Both the position numbers and the translations under genes were made by a program. From Aquisalinus luteolus (GTDB lineage Bacteria; Pseudomonadota; Alphaproteobacteria; Caulobacterales; Parvularculaceae), in the NCBI RefSeq assembly GCF_009712425.2, contig NZ_VCJR02000002.1, forward strand, positions 868,001 through 932,000: a DNA stretch of 64,000 bases. Reading direction: 5' to 3'. The notes beneath the pieces are model-generated. The model made no database searches, was not told the origin of the DNA, and was given only the letters and a program-made list of their open reading frames with translations. The first letter of the stretch is position 1. Every line of letters begins with the position of its first letter. Positions 18,568-28,625 of the stretch are shown one piece after another.

Positions 18568-19525
18568 CAAGGAGGTTCCGGAACTCATCGGAGCGGAAGA
18601 AGCGCGACTTCTCGGCATATTCAAGCGGGTCCTTCACGGTTACGAGGGCGTTCGGTTCCTGATTCAGCCAGTCATAGAGGCGTGTCAGCAGGAAGCGCAA
18701 TGAAGCACCGCGCGCGAGCAGGGGTAAGCTCTTCTTTTCAACATCGCTCAGGCCGCGCGTCGCCTCATACCCCTTTATCATCGCTTTCGCGTGGCCGGGG
18801 ATAAAGTTTCTCTTCGCGTCGAAGCACCAGCTGTTCAGGCACACGGCGAGGTCATAGGCATAGAAATCAGTACACGCAAAATAGAAGTCGATGATGCCGG
18901 TGATGTCATGGCCTGTGAACAGTACATTGTCGGGAAACAGGTCTGCATGAATGACGCCGCGGGGCAGGTCATCGCCGCCGGGCCATTCTTTGTCCAGCGC
19001 CGCCATCTCTTCATTGATGAAGGCATTTAGCCCATCGGAACATTCATCCGCCCGCCCGGCGCAACGCTCGATCAGTGTCTTCCACCCGTCGACTGAAAGA
19101 TTGTTCTCTCGCTTGCCGTCAAACCCGGCGGTCGCCTTGTGCAGGCGGGCGAGCATGATGCCGAGCGCGGCGCAGTCTTCCTCGTCGGGCTGGTCCTTGG
19201 AGACACCGGTGACGAACTGGATCAACGCGGCCGGGCGGCCGTTGAGCGCCTTCAGAGCTTCGCCCTCGCGATCGGCAACTGGCGCGGCGGTGGGCAAGCC
19301 GGCTTCCACCAGATACTGCATCAGCGACAGGAAGAAGGGCAGTTCCTCGGCATTCACCCGTTTCTCGTAAAGGGTCAGGATGAACCGGTCGCGGTCGGTT
19401 TCGAGATAGAAATTGGAGTTCTCCACCCCCTCGGCGATGCCCTTGAAGGTGCGCGGCATACCGACGTCATAGGCACTGAGAAAATGCGCCAGCTGCGTGT
19501 CGGAAACTTTGGTGTAAACGGCCAT
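18560..19525 (-). CDS. thrB: Homoserine kinase (ThrB, APH-like fold)
   Basis: A 321-residue kinase that phosphorylates homoserine in threonine synthesis. It belongs to the aminoglycoside-phosphotransferase-like type of Thr[17 protein letters not shown] at the start, [15 protein letters not shown], the catalytic loop [14 protein letters not shown] and the metal site [21 protein letters not shown]. Start, length and operon position between ispH (eight bases upstream) and rnhA (overlapping) all fit the alphaproteobacterial family. Confidence 0.94.
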   Translation of the reverse strand: MAVYTKVSDTQLAHFLSAYDVGMPRTFKGIAEGVENSNFYLETDRDRFILTLYEKRVNAEELPFFLSLMQYLVEAGLPTAAPVADREGEALKALNGRPAALIQFVTGVSKDQPDEEDCAALGIMLARLHKATAGFDGKRENNLSVDGWKTLIERCAGRADECSDGLNAFINEEMAALDKEWPGGDDLPRGVIHADLFPDNVLFTGHDITGIIDFYFACTDFYAYDLAVCLNSWCFDAKRNFIPGHAKAMIKGYEATRGLSDVEKKSLPLLARGASLRFLLTRLYDWLNQEPNALVTVKDPLEYAEKSRFFRSDEFRNLLDD

Positions 19526-19533
19526 GGCAGAGC

Positions 19534-20484
19534 TTATGACGCGAGGGCGCGCGGCAGCTTGAAGGTGACGTTTTCGCGGGCGGTGGTCACTTCCTCGACG
19601 GTCACGTCATAGCGCTCCTTCAGGGCGGTGATGATGCCCTGGACGAGGCTTTCGGGTGCAGAGGCACCAGCGGTCAGGCCGACCGTTTCCGGCCGCGCGG
19701 CGGCAAGGGCATCCCAGTCGAGTTGCTCGGCGTTGTCGGTCAGGACCGAGAAGCGGCAACCATGGCGCTCGCCCACCTCGACGAGACGTTTCGAGTTTGA
19801 AGAGGTCTGAGAGCCGACGACGATCAGCGCATCGGATTTCTCGGCGATCGCCTTCACCGCGTCCTGCCGGTTGGTGGTCGCGTAGCAGATATCGTCCTTG
19901 TGCGGCAGGCGGATCTCGGGGAAGCGGCGCTTCAGGATTTCTACGATTGACGCCGTATCATCGACCGACAGCGTCGTCTGTGTGGCATAAGCGAGGCGGG
20001 ACGAATCGCGCGGCACAAAGGTCTCGGCATCTTCTTCGGTTTCGATCAGGGTGATCGCCCCCTCCGGAAGCTGGCCCAACGTACCGACGACTTCCGGATG
20101 GCCGGCATGACCGATCAGCAGCACTTCCAGCCCCTGATTGTGGTGACGTTCGGTTTCGATATGCACCTTGGAGACGAGCGGGCAGGTGGCGTCGAGCCAG
20201 ATCATGTTGCGGCGCTGGGCCTCGCTCGGCACGGATTTCGGCACGCCATGGGCGGAAAAGATGATCGGCCGGTCGTCCGGTGCCTCGTCCAGCTCCTCGA
20301 CAAAGACCGCGCCCATCTCGCGCAGGCGGCTGACGACGGTCTCGTTATGGACGATCTCATGGCGCACATAGACAGGCGCGCCGTATTTCTCCAGCGCCTT
20401 TTCAACGATCTCTATTGCCCGGTCGACACCGGCGCAGAAACCGCGCGGCGCGGCGAGTAGGACTTTAAGTGGCTGTTTTTCCAT
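19534..20484 (-). CDS. ispH: 4-hydroxy-3-methylbut-2-enyl diphosphate reductase
   Basis: A 316-residue iron-sulfur enzyme of the last step of the non-mevalonate isoprenoid pathway, forming IPP and DMAPP. The three cluster cysteines lie in [26 protein letters not shown] and [11 protein letters not shown]; the active-site histidines ([18 protein letters not shown]) and the TxxE-type loop are present. It is the first gene of the ispH-thrB-rnhA operon and divergent from a lipoprotein gene. The 148-base gap upstream should hold its promoter. Confidence 0.97.
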   Translation of the reverse strand: MEKQPLKVLLAAPRGFCAGVDRAIEIVEKALEKYGAPVYVRHEIVHNETVVSRLREMGAVFVEELDEAPDDRPIIFSAHGVPKSVPSEAQRRNMIWLDATCPLVSKVHIETERHHNQGLEVLLIGHAGHPEVVGTLGQLPEGAITLIETEEDAETFVPRDSSRLAYATQTTLSVDDTASIVEILKRRFPEIRLPHKDDICYATTNRQDAVKAIAEKSDALIVVGSQTSSNSKRLVEVGERHGCRFSVLTDNAEQLDWDALAAARPETVGLTAGASAPESLVQGIITALKERYDVTVEEVTTARENVTFKLPRALAS

Positions 20485-20632
20485 AGCCAGACCCTAACAG
20501 GAAATTCCGTTGCACCATACCTTATAAGGGGTTACCAACCATGTTTGTAAAGAATGAGGCAATGGCCGATTTTGCGGCCGCGCTCCACAACCGGCGGGTC
20601 GCTCCCGACCTGCCGCACGGGACGGGAAGTAG

Positions 20633-21205
20633 ATGACAAGACTGATCAAGATTTGCACAGGAACCCTCGCTCTCGCCGCCTTGCTCACCGGCTGCTCGAC
20701 GCTGTCCGACTGGCGCGATTCCGCGAACAAGGAGAACCCGGCCCCGTGCCCCAACGTGATCGTGCTGCAGGATGCCGGCCGCATGGTGCAATTCAGCGGT
20801 GAACCGGCGCTGGAAAATGTCGCCTACACTGCCGAGATCACCAATGTCGAGACGACCTGCCGCTATTATGACGAGGAGCCGATCGAGGCAGCCGTCGAGG
20901 TGGATTTCGCGTTTGGCCGGGGTCCGCAGGCCACAGCCAGCAATATGGATGTTTCCTACTTCGTTGCCGTTACCCGGATGGATCGCGATGTCATCGTGAA
21001 GGAAGAGTTCACCCTGCCGGTTCGATTCCGAGGCGACAGCGCAACGGCGACCCTGTCAGACACGGTTGGCTCGATCACCATTCCGCGGAAGGATTCCTCG
21101 ACATCCGGCACCAACTTCGAGATCGTCGTCGGCCTCGCCCTGACACGGGAGCAGGTGCTCTACAACCGCTCCGGCAAGAGCCTGAAATTCCCGGATCTCG
21201 ACTAA
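20633..21205 (+). CDS. Hypothetical lipoprotein
   Basis: A 190-residue protein with a lipoprotein signal, lipobox LLTGC (Cys21). Its mature part has mainly beta-strand character (NVAYTAEITNVETTCRYYDE, SYFVAVTRMDRDVIVKEEF, GTNFEIVVGLALT) and no catalytic motif that I know. It lies 43 bases before argS on the same strand and may share its transcript. Related short lipoproteins sit next to argS in other alphaproteobacteria as far as I recall, but this is unverified. Function unknown. Confidence 0.75.
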   Translation: MTRLIKICTGTLALAALLTGCSTLSDWRDSANKENPAPCPNVIVLQDAGRMVQFSGEPALENVAYTAEITNVETTCRYYDEEPIEAAVEVDFAFGRGPQATASNMDVSYFVAVTRMDRDVIVKEEFTLPVRFRGDSATATLSDTVGSITIPRKDSSTSGTNFEIVVGLALTREQVLYNRSGKSLKFPDLD

Positions 21206-21248
21206 CAATCACCTGAAGAGGGCCGGTCTTTCGCCGGCTTTACGACCC

Positions 21249-23015
21249 ATGGCAGTTTTATCACTCGCAGAACGTCTGTCGGCCATTGCCGGGCAGGCGT
21301 TTCAGGCAGAGGGGCTGGATGTCGCTTTCGGGCGGGTACAGGCCTCAGACCGGCCTGACCTGGCGCAATTCCAGTGCAATGGCGCCCTTGCCGCCGCCAG
21401 GCAGGCAAAAATGAATCCGCGCGCCATTGGCGAGGCTGTGGCCGCTCGTTTGCGTGAGGAGAATATCTTCGCTGACGTTTCCCTCGCCGGGCCGGGCTTC
21501 ATCAACCTGACCCTGACCGACGAGTATCTGGCCGATTTTGCCGCGCTGGTCGCCGGCGACGCGCGCTCCGGCGCCTGGGCCAAGGATACTCCTGAGACAG
21601 TCGTCATCGACTATGGCGGGCCGAATGTCGCCAAGCCGCTGCATGTCGGGCATCTGCGCGCCGCGATCATCGGTGAGGCGCTGAAGCGCCTCATGCGCCT
21701 TGCAGGCGATGATGTCACCGGAGATATCCATCTGGGTGACTGGGGCAAGCAGATGGGTCAGCTGCTCATGGCCGTGCGCGATGAGATGCCGGACCTGCCG
21801 TATTTCGACAAGGATTTCACCGGGCCTTATCCGGAGGAGAGCCCTGTATCGCTGGATGATCTTGCCCGGCTTTATCCGCAGGCCTCTGCCGCCTGCAAGG
21901 CCGACCCGGCGAAGAATGAGGAAGCCCGGCGCATCACGGCAGAGCTGCAGGCCGGACGCCCCGGCTATATCGCCCTTTGGCGGCATTTCGTGACCGTCTC
22001 CCATGTCGGGCTTCGCCGTGAGTATGACGATCTCGGCGTCACCTTCGACCTGTGGAAGGGGGAGTCCGACGCTCAGCCCTTCATCGAGCCGCTGGTAGGG
22101 TTGCTGGAAAGCAAGGACCTGCTGGAGGAAAGCGAGGGGGCACGGATCATCCGGGTCGCGCGTGAGGATGATTCGAAAAAGATCCCGCCGCTGATCATGA
22201 TTTCCCAGGATGGCTCTGTGCTCTACGGGTCGACCGATCTCGGCACGATCTGGGATCGCAAGCAGTCCATCAATCCGGACCGGATCATCTATGTCGTCGA
22301 TGCGCGCCAGTCGCAGCATTTCGAGCAGGTTTTCCGCGCCTCCGACCTGATGGGCCTGTTCCCGGAGGATCGTCTGGAACATCAGGGCTTCGGCACGATC
22401 AACGGGCCTGACGACAAGCCCTACAAGACGCGGGAAGGCGATGCCCTGCCGCTGCGCGTGCTGCTGGACCAGATGAAGACAGGGGCGGTGGATCGCGTCA
22501 ATGCATCATTGTCAGAGCGCGGATATTCGAAAGAGGAACTCGCCGATATCGCGGCCAAGGTCGGCATGGCGGCGCTGAAATTCGCTGACCTGTCGAACCC
22601 GCGGACCACGAACTACATTTTCGACATCGACAAGTTCCTGTCTTTTGAAGGCAAGACGGGCCCTTATCTTCTGTATGCAGCTGTCCGCATCAAGTCGGTG
22701 CTGGAACGGGCGGGCATGGCAGAGCAGGGCAGTGCAATCATGATCACGCAGGATGCCGAGCGCGACCTCGTCCTCTCGCTCGCGGCCTTTCCGGATGCCA
22801 TGCGCCAGGCCTATGAAAAACGCATGCCCCATATCCTGTGCGACCACGCATGGCGCCTCGCGCAGAGCTTCTCGAAATTCTATACCAATTGCCGCATCGC
22901 CGATGAACCTGACGCAGGCATCAAGGCATCCCGGCAGGTGCTGGCGCGCACGACAGGCGAGCAGCTCGAGCTGATCCTCGGCACGCTCGGCATTGAGGTG
23001 CCGGATCGGATGTAA
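21249..23015 (+). CDS. argS: Arginyl-tRNA synthetase
   Basis: A 588-residue class I aminoacyl-tRNA synthetase. It has the N-terminal Arg-tRNA additional domain (~1-115), the HIGH-equivalent HVGH in PNVAKPLHVGHLRAA, the catalytic core with YGSTDLGTIWDRK and YVVDARQSQHFEQVF, the variant KMSKS-loop region (KTREGDALPLRVLL), and the C-terminal DALR anticodon-binding domain ending with EVPDRM, typical of ArgS. The full length is present. The 241-base gap after it holds no gene and must contain the receptor gene's promoter. Confidence 0.97.
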   Translation: MAVLSLAERLSAIAGQAFQAEGLDVAFGRVQASDRPDLAQFQCNGALAAARQAKMNPRAIGEAVAARLREENIFADVSLAGPGFINLTLTDEYLADFAALVAGDARSGAWAKDTPETVVIDYGGPNVAKPLHVGHLRAAIIGEALKRLMRLAGDDVTGDIHLGDWGKQMGQLLMAVRDEMPDLPYFDKDFTGPYPEESPVSLDDLARLYPQASAACKADPAKNEEARRITAELQAGRPGYIALWRHFVTVSHVGLRREYDDLGVTFDLWKGESDAQPFIEPLVGLLESKDLLEESEGARIIRVAREDDSKKIPPLIMISQDGSVLYGSTDLGTIWDRKQSINPDRIIYVVDARQSQHFEQVFRASDLMGLFPEDRLEHQGFGTINGPDDKPYKTREGDALPLRVLLDQMKTGAVDRVNASLSERGYSKEELADIAAKVGMAALKFADLSNPRTTNYIFDIDKFLSFEGKTGPYLLYAAVRIKSVLERAGMAEQGSAIMITQDAERDLVLSLAAFPDAMRQAYEKRMPHILCDHAWRLAQSFSKFYTNCRIADEPDAGIKASRQVLARTTGEQLELILGTLGIEVPDRM

Positions 23016-23256
23016 GCGCATATTGTGCACATTCTTCGATCAATTAGCCCCTCAGTTGCGCATTCATTGCGCCATGCGCAAGCAACCGCTCTTTTAACGG
23101 TGTGGTATTAAATCAACACCTCTTCGATGGTGTGATGCATTGCAGCATTTATGACAGCAATGTTCCAGGACTGTAATATTTCTGTCGCACTCCGCGCCTA
23201 AGAGCAGCACCAATGGCTCGTGCCAGAAATCCATTTCAATTTGGGGAATCCTCTCG

Positions 23257-26200
23257 ATGAAACTCAACAAGCTTCTTGTGGCGGGTACCGCCGCCATGGC
23301 TATCACGGCGGCCTGGGGCGGGTCTGCTGTCGCTCAGGAAACCACGTCCTCTATCCGTGGTACCGTCACTGACGAATCCGGCGCGCCGATCTCCGGTGCC
23401 AGCGTTTCCATCATCAACGAAGACACCGGCTTCAGCCGCACCCTGTCGACGTCCGGCAATGGCCAGTTCTCCGTGCGCAACCTTCCGGTTGGCGGCAACT
23501 ACGTCGTTATCGTCGAGAGCGCCGGCTTCCAGGGCGAGCGCGTGGAAGACATTTCGCTCAGCATTGGTGACACGACGAGCCTCACCTTTGACCTCGGCGA
23601 AGAAACTGGTGGCGATACGATCATCATAGTCGGCCAGCGCACTGTCGGCAGCGAAGTGGCAACCGGTCCGTCGACCAGCTTCGGTCTCGAGACGCTTGAA
23701 ACCACACCGTCCATCAACCGCGACATCAAGGACGTGGTCCGTCTCGATCCGCGCGTTTCCCTCGACGCCAATGCCGGCGGTTCCGGTGGTACTGACGGCA
23801 TTCTGTGTGCCGGTGCCAACCCGCGCTACAACTCGCTGACCGTCGATGGCCTGCGCCTCAACGACGCTTTCGGCCTGAACTCCAATGGCTATCCGACTGT
23901 CCGTATTCCGTTCTCCTACGATGCGATCGAGCAGGTTTCCGTCGAGCTGGCTCCGTTCGGTGTCGAATACGGCTCCTTCACGGCTTGTAACATCAACGCC
24001 GTTACCAAGTCCGGTACGAACAGCTTCCATGGCGGTATCTTCTACGATTTCACCAATGACAGCCTGATCGGCGATTCCGCCGATGGTGTGGACTTCGACA
24101 ATGGTGAATTCGATGACTATCGCTGGGGCTTCAACGTCGGTGGCCCGATCATCAAGGACAAGCTGTTCTTCTTCGCTGCCTACGAGAAGCTGAAAGAAGC
24201 CGAACTGTTCGGTGGCAACAGCCTCGAAGCCGTTGGTATCACGCAAGCCGAGTATGACGAGATCGTCGAAATCGCTCGTGACGTCTATGGTTACGAAGTA
24301 TCCGGCCTGCCGAATGCCCTGGATGCAGAAGACGAGAAAATCCTCGTAAAACTGGACTGGAACATCAACGATTTCCACCGTGCATCGTTCACCTACAACT
24401 ACAATGACGGCTTCACCAACGATCCGTCCGACAGCTCCGGCGGTCAGCTTTCCGAGCTGAACCACTTCTATTCCCGCGGTGGCGAACTGAACTCCTACTC
24501 CGGTTCGGTCTATTCCGACTGGACTGAAAACCTGTCGACCGAGTTCCGCCTGAGCTATATCGACTTCGTCAACGCTGTTCAGCCGCTGGGCGGTCTCGAT
24601 CAGTGGGGTGAAGTCCAGATCCGCAACCTCGGCCCGGCCGGCGACAACAACAACACCTTCTATCTGGGTGCTGACGACAGCCGCCACGCAAACAGCCTCG
24701 CTTACGAGCTGCTGACCTACAAGGCCAAGGCAGACTACCAGGCTGGCAACCACCTCCTGACTTTCGGTATCGAGCGCGAAGAATACGACATCTTCAACCT
24801 CTTCGTTCAGGAAGTGAAAGGTGAAGTGACCTTCGAAGACGATGGCGGCCTGTCCTCCATCGAGAACTTCCGTCTCGGCAACTATGCCGACTTCATCTAC
24901 GAGAATGCAGCCGGCACCAACGACGCCAACGACGCTGCTGCTGCCTTCACCTACGAAATCACAACGGCCTATATCCAAGACGAGTGGCAGGCGACCGACC
25001 TGCTCAACATCGTCGCCGGCATCCGTGCTGATTTCTACACGTCTGACGACAAGCCGAAGTACAACCAGCAGTTCCACCAGACATTCGGTTTCCGCAACGA
25101 CGACAACCTCGATGGCAAGTCCGTGATCCAGCCGCGCGTTGGCTTCACCTACGACTACAGCGACAATGTGTTGTTCCGTGGTGGTTTCGGCCTGTTCTCC
25201 GGTGGTAACCCGAACGTCTGGATCTCCAACAACTACTCGAACAACGGCGTAACCCAGTTCGAATTCGGCGATTTCAACGGCGGCAACCTGTTCACTGACC
25301 TGACGTATTCGGGCGACAAGCGTCCGTTCTACGACATCCCGGATGAGCCTATCGCAGCTGTTGCAGCTGCCGCCGTCTCCGGTCCGGCCAACGCTCTCGA
25401 CCCGGATTTCGAAATCCCGTCTGAGTGGAAGTTCAACCTCGGCATGACCTACGACTTCGACGGTTACTATGACTGGATGGGTCCGAACTACACCCTGAAC
25501 CTCGATGTCCTGTATTCGAAGGTCAAGGAAGCTGCCGTGACCAAGGCTCTCGACTACCAACTGGTTTATGATGCCAATGGCATCACTGGCCCGGATGGTC
25601 GTCCGTCCTATTGCGCCACGCTGTTCGACAACGGTTCGTCTGCATCTGACGACGACTGCCCGCGTGCGAACAACCTGATGCTGACCAACGCGTCTGACAA
25701 AGGCGATGCATTCGTCATCTCCGCGTCGCTCGCCAAGTCCCACGACTTCGGTCTGGACTGGACACTGGCCTATGCCTACACGGATGCAGAAGATGCCTCC
25801 CCGCAGACCTCGTCTACGGCTGGTTCCAACTTCTTCAACGTGGCAACGTTCGATCCGAACAACCTCGTGACAGCAACGTCCGACTACGAGATCGCGCACC
25901 GCTTCACGCTGGCTGCCAATTACGAGAAAGAATTCTGGCCGGAATACCCGACCACTTTCTCCCTCGTCGGTATCCTTCAGGAAGGCCTGCCTTACAGCTA
26001 CACCTTCTCTTCCAACGACATCTACGAAGACGGTTCGAGCCGTCAGCTGATCTACGTACCGACCGGTGCGAACGATCCGCTGTTCAATGCCGCTGCTTCC
26101 GATCCTGGTATCCTCGACCGGATTTACGCGACCGACGGCCTCGGCGACTATCGTGGCCAGATCGTTCCGCGTAACGAGTTCGCTGCCGACTGGTGGACGA

Positions 26201-26475
26201 ATTTCGACCTGCGCATCAGCCAGGCCCTGCCGGGCGTATTCGAGGATCACAGCACAGAGATGTTCATGATCATCGAGAACGTCGGCAACCTGTTGAACGA
26301 CGAGTGGGGTGTCCTTCGTGATACTGACTTCCCGGCGACCGATCTGTTCGACGCTCAGATCGACGCAAACGGACGTTACGTCTACTCGAACTTCATCGAA
26401 GACGCCAATGAAGGCACGATCGTCGACGAAGCTTCGCTGTGGTCTATCCGCTTCGGTGTGAAGTACGACTTCTAG
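23257..26475 (+). CDS. TonB-dependent receptor with N-terminal carboxypeptidase-regulatory-like domain (Oar-like)
   Basis: A 1072-residue outer-membrane protein. It has a signal peptide (about 1-27, ending SAVAQE), a carboxypeptidase-like regulatory domain at ~30-115 (SIRGTVTDESGAPISGASVSI), a plug around 130-250 (NAVTKSGTNSFHGG), and a long beta-barrel ending in a terminal aromatic strand, IRFGVKYDF. Oar-like receptors import or sense large substrates, often peptides or polysaccharides; the ligand cannot be read here. Its codon use is strongly biased towards a few preferred codons, so the gene is probably highly expressed. The bias leaves a 1004-codon open frame on the other strand that is not a gene. 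It has a strong terminator. Confidence 0.92.
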   Translation: MKLNKLLVAGTAAMAITAAWGGSAVAQETTSSIRGTVTDESGAPISGASVSIINEDTGFSRTLSTSGNGQFSVRNLPVGGNYVVIVESAGFQGERVEDISLSIGDTTSLTFDLGEETGGDTIIIVGQRTVGSEVATGPSTSFGLETLETTPSINRDIKDVVRLDPRVSLDANAGGSGGTDGILCAGANPRYNSLTVDGLRLNDAFGLNSNGYPTVRIPFSYDAIEQVSVELAPFGVEYGSFTACNINAVTKSGTNSFHGGIFYDFTNDSLIGDSADGVDFDNGEFDDYRWGFNVGGPIIKDKLFFFAAYEKLKEAELFGGNSLEAVGITQAEYDEIVEIARDVYGYEVSGLPNALDAEDEKILVKLDWNINDFHRASFTYNYNDGFTNDPSDSSGGQLSELNHFYSRGGELNSYSGSVYSDWTENLSTEFRLSYIDFVNAVQPLGGLDQWGEVQIRNLGPAGDNNNTFYLGADDSRHANSLAYELLTYKAKADYQAGNHLLTFGIEREEYDIFNLFVQEVKGEVTFEDDGGLSSIENFRLGNYADFIYENAAGTNDANDAAAAFTYEITTAYIQDEWQATDLLNIVAGIRADFYTSDDKPKYNQQFHQTFGFRNDDNLDGKSVIQPRVGFTYDYSDNVLFRGGFGLFSGGNPNVWISNNYSNNGVTQFEFGDFNGGNLFTDLTYSGDKRPFYDIPDEPIAAVAAAAVSGPANALDPDFEIPSEWKFNLGMTYDFDGYYDWMGPNYTLNLDVLYSKVKEAAVTKALDYQLVYDANGITGPDGRPSYCATLFDNGSSASDDDCPRANNLMLTNASDKGDAFVISASLAKSHDFGLDWTLAYAYTDAEDASPQTSSTAGSNFFNVATFDPNNLVTATSDYEIAHRFTLAANYEKEFWPEYPTTFSLVGILQEGLPYSYTFSSNDIYEDGSSRQLIYVPTGANDPLFNAAASDPGILDRIYATDGLGDYRGQIVPRNEFAADWWTNFDLRISQALPGVFEDHSTEMFMIIENVGNLLNDEWGVLRDTDFPATDLFDAQIDANGRYVYSNFIEDANEGTIVDEASLWSIRFGVKYDF

Positions 26476-26507
26476 TACTGCGTAAGCATCGCATCAGTTG
26501 CGTATCG

Positions 26508-26537
26508 AAAGGGCGGTCTTCGGACCGCCCTTTTTTT
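26508..26537 (+). terminator. Strong intrinsic terminator of the TonB-dependent receptor gene
   Basis: AAAGGGCGGTC (26508-26518), a stable TTCG tetraloop, GACCGCCCTTT (26523-26533), then more T residues. It is a textbook rho-independent terminator. Confidence 0.95.
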
Positions 26538-26604
26538 CTGCCCGCATTTTGCCCTATTGATATGGGACAAGGCCTCTCGCTTCAGGGTGAAAGCAACAGG
26601 GTTG

Positions 26605-27690
26605 ATGAAAACCGGACTGAAAAATCTTGCACAGCATGCGCCGGCAGGGGGTATTCCCCGTGCCGCGATCGCCTGCTTGCGGGCTTTGGCCGCCAGCGCG
26701 CTAGCCCTGTCGGCAGGATTTGTCCTCCCGGCCATCGCCCAGGTTACCGGGGAGCCGGCCATCGAGGTCGATCAGCCGGCCCCGCTGCCACAGGCACCTG
26801 TCGTCGGCCAGGATGGCACGGGTGAGGAAGAGGGAAATGTTGAGGACACTTCAGGGCAGGACGCACCAGCGACCTCCAGCCTGTTCGGTGTGCCTGCCAT
26901 TCAGGAAGAGGCCCGTCCGCTTGACCCGTTTGCCGCCATGCTGACCCAGCGCGGCCCCAGCGCAATCCGTCTGTCGAGCCGGACGCCGCAGCTCTACAAG
27001 ACGACAGAGGGCGACGAGACGTTCGTCTTCCAGACCGATGGCAGCTACGGCTTCATCCGCTTTCCGTGTGACGGGGGTGAAGAAACGCTGGAGTGCTCGC
27101 TGCTGTCTGGCCGCAGGGCAGAGGAAATCCTGATCCTCGATGCGACTCGCTCGCCGCGCGGGGATGTCACCTATACCGACCAGAGCGGCGCGGCTGTGCT
27201 GCGTGTAACCTCCAACGGCGGTGCAACGCTGTTCGCGCCGGAAGACGGGTTCGCCGGGTATGAGGACGATTCCATCGTGCCGCTCGGCGGTCGCGCTGTA
27301 CTGCCTGTCGGCAAGGTCGGCGGAACGCTGAAATCGCCGCCCATGGCCTATGAGATTGCTGCCCAGCGCATGCGCCGTGCCTCCGAGGTGATCGAGCAGC
27401 GCCATGGTTTCTACATCACCTTCATGGCGCCCGGCACCTATGCCGGCAATCAGGCTGTGCTCGCCGACGCCGTTCTGACGACCGCCAAAGGGATCGATCA
27501 TGTCGCTGCCGATCCGCTTGGCGCGCGCATCGTGGCCGAGCGCCTTGCGGTCGTCGAGTTCGTGCCAGATGCCGAACCGTCGATGAAGCTGCAGGACGGC
27601 GCGCTGACGGTCTATTATAACCCGGCAGCTGGCCTGCAGGGGCGCCCGTCCTCTCTTGCGGTAACCCGCTACCTGGAAGGCGCCCTCTAG
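26605..27690 (+). CDS. Secreted protein, probable DUF4908 family
   Basis: A 361-residue protein with a long, basic n-region and hydrophobic signal (ALAASALALSAGFVLPAIAQ), then a low-complexity Pro/Gln/Glu linker to ~85. The remainder has LYKTTEGDETFVFQTDGSYGFIRFPCDGGEETLECSLLSGRRAEEILILD, then a region with Gly-rich turns and a helix AYEIAAQRMRRASEVIEQRHGF that recalls the alphaproteobacterial DUF4908, also seen with a peptidase-inhibitor-like C-terminus. ATG 26605 is preferred over the frame start at 26557. The function is unknown; it is probably periplasmic. Confidence 0.68.
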   Translation: MKTGLKNLAQHAPAGGIPRAAIACLRALAASALALSAGFVLPAIAQVTGEPAIEVDQPAPLPQAPVVGQDGTGEEEGNVEDTSGQDAPATSSLFGVPAIQEEARPLDPFAAMLTQRGPSAIRLSSRTPQLYKTTEGDETFVFQTDGSYGFIRFPCDGGEETLECSLLSGRRAEEILILDATRSPRGDVTYTDQSGAAVLRVTSNGGATLFAPEDGFAGYEDDSIVPLGGRAVLPVGKVGGTLKSPPMAYEIAAQRMRRASEVIEQRHGFYITFMAPGTYAGNQAVLADAVLTTAKGIDHVAADPLGARIVAERLAVVEFVPDAEPSMKLQDGALTVYYNPAAGLQGRPSSLAVTRYLEGAL

Positions 27691-27777
27691 GCGATTTGGC
27701 GCATTTTGGCCGCGATCAGGCCGTTGCCCTGTCCCATTCATGGTTTATTGTCTTTCTCCCGATAGGAAGAAAAGTTG

Positions 27778-28209
27778 ATGAAAAGCGTGTTGTTCAGATC
27801 CGTTGCCCTCGCTGCCGGCATTGCCGCTGCCGCCGTTTCGGCTGCGTCCGCGCAAAGCCCGCTGAAGGAGTTGCGCGCCCGTCAGGCCGAAGAGCGCCAG
27901 CTCGCCAGCGAGGTTGCCTATACCAGCAATATCTGCAGCGCGCGCATTTCCTCACGCATCGACTGGAACCGCGCCAGTAACTGGCCGGCGGATGAAAGTC
28001 TTGCCGATGCCTGTGACGACGCCCTTGGGGCGATCGAAGCGATCTGCCGGAGCGGCGATTCCGAGAAGGTCGCGAAAAACATCTCTTCCTTCACCTGCAC
28101 CGGCGATGGTGCCGGACCGTCTCTCAGTGGATCAACACTCACCTTCGGCGCACGCCCGGGTGGCAACGGGTTCAGCCAGACCCGGTCCTACCTGCAAGGC
28201 AGGCTCTAG
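27778..28209 (+). CDS. Small secreted protein, function unknown
   Basis: A 143-residue protein with a signal peptide (about 1-25, ending SAASAQ). The mature part has six cysteines (SNIC, ADAC, EAIC, FTC), suggesting disulfides, and a Gly/Ser-rich tail (GDGAGPSLSGSTLTFG). AGGAAG lies about ten bases before ATG 27778; a TTG three bases earlier is also in frame. No family is recognised. Confidence 0.68.
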   Translation: MKSVLFRSVALAAGIAAAAVSAASAQSPLKELRARQAEERQLASEVAYTSNICSARISSRIDWNRASNWPADESLADACDDALGAIEAICRSGDSEKVAKNISSFTCTGDGAGPSLSGSTLTFGARPGGNGFSQTRSYLQGRL

Positions 28210-28220
28210 GCAGCCAAATC

Positions 28221-28625
28221 TCAGCCCGGTTGCGGATGCCAGTTGTCCGGCGCCAGCGACCAGTTCAGGAAATGCGATTTCTTCTCGGCACTGACGATCA
28301 TCAGTGACCAGTGCCCAAGGCTTTCCCATGTGCGCCATTCGGTGTCCTCGACCATGCAGGAATGCTCCCGGCTTTCGTGCAACACGTGAGATCGTGTCGC
28401 CCGTCCGCCGTCCGACAGGGTCAGGGTCAGCGGTGCACCGTCGATATGGGTCATGACAAGGCGCCCGCCAGTGCGGTGCCAGGCGGCATACTCGCCGGAC
28501 CTGATCAGGTAGTGATAGCGCACCGGGTGGGCGACGCTGGTGTCCACGCGGGCATACCAGCCATCGAAGGGATGGGGCAAAAGCCGAAACTCGGCGATAA
28601 CGTCCTCTGCAGTCAATTGCTGCAT
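28221..28625 (-). CDS. Cupin_5 (DUF985-like) protein
   Basis: A 134-residue small cupin. LLPHPFDGWYARV, YHYLIRSGEYAAWHR, GAPLTLTL and the later FLNWSLAPDNW match the order of conserved blocks in the DUF985/cupin_5 family, whose role is not established. Its ATG overlaps the gloB stop by one base (TGATG), so the two are translationally coupled, which may tie it to glyoxal metabolism; that link is inference. Confidence 0.75.
   Translation of the reverse strand: MQQLTAEDVIAEFRLLPHPFDGWYARVDTSVAHPVRYHYLIRSGEYAAWHRTGGRLVMTHIDGAPLTLTLSDGGRATRSHVLHESREHSCMVEDTEWRTWESLGHWSLMIVSAEKKSHFLNWSLAPDNWHPQPG

Noticed and set aside
21019..21029. GGTTCGATTCC, like a tRNA T-arm
   Set aside because: Inside the lipoprotein coding frame, with no matching acceptor, D or anticodon stems.
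23236..26250. 1004-codon open frame on the minus strand opposite the TonB-dependent receptor gene
   Set aside because: The product is a low-complexity Val/Arg/Glu string with no domain, and it follows from the strong codon bias of the receptor gene.
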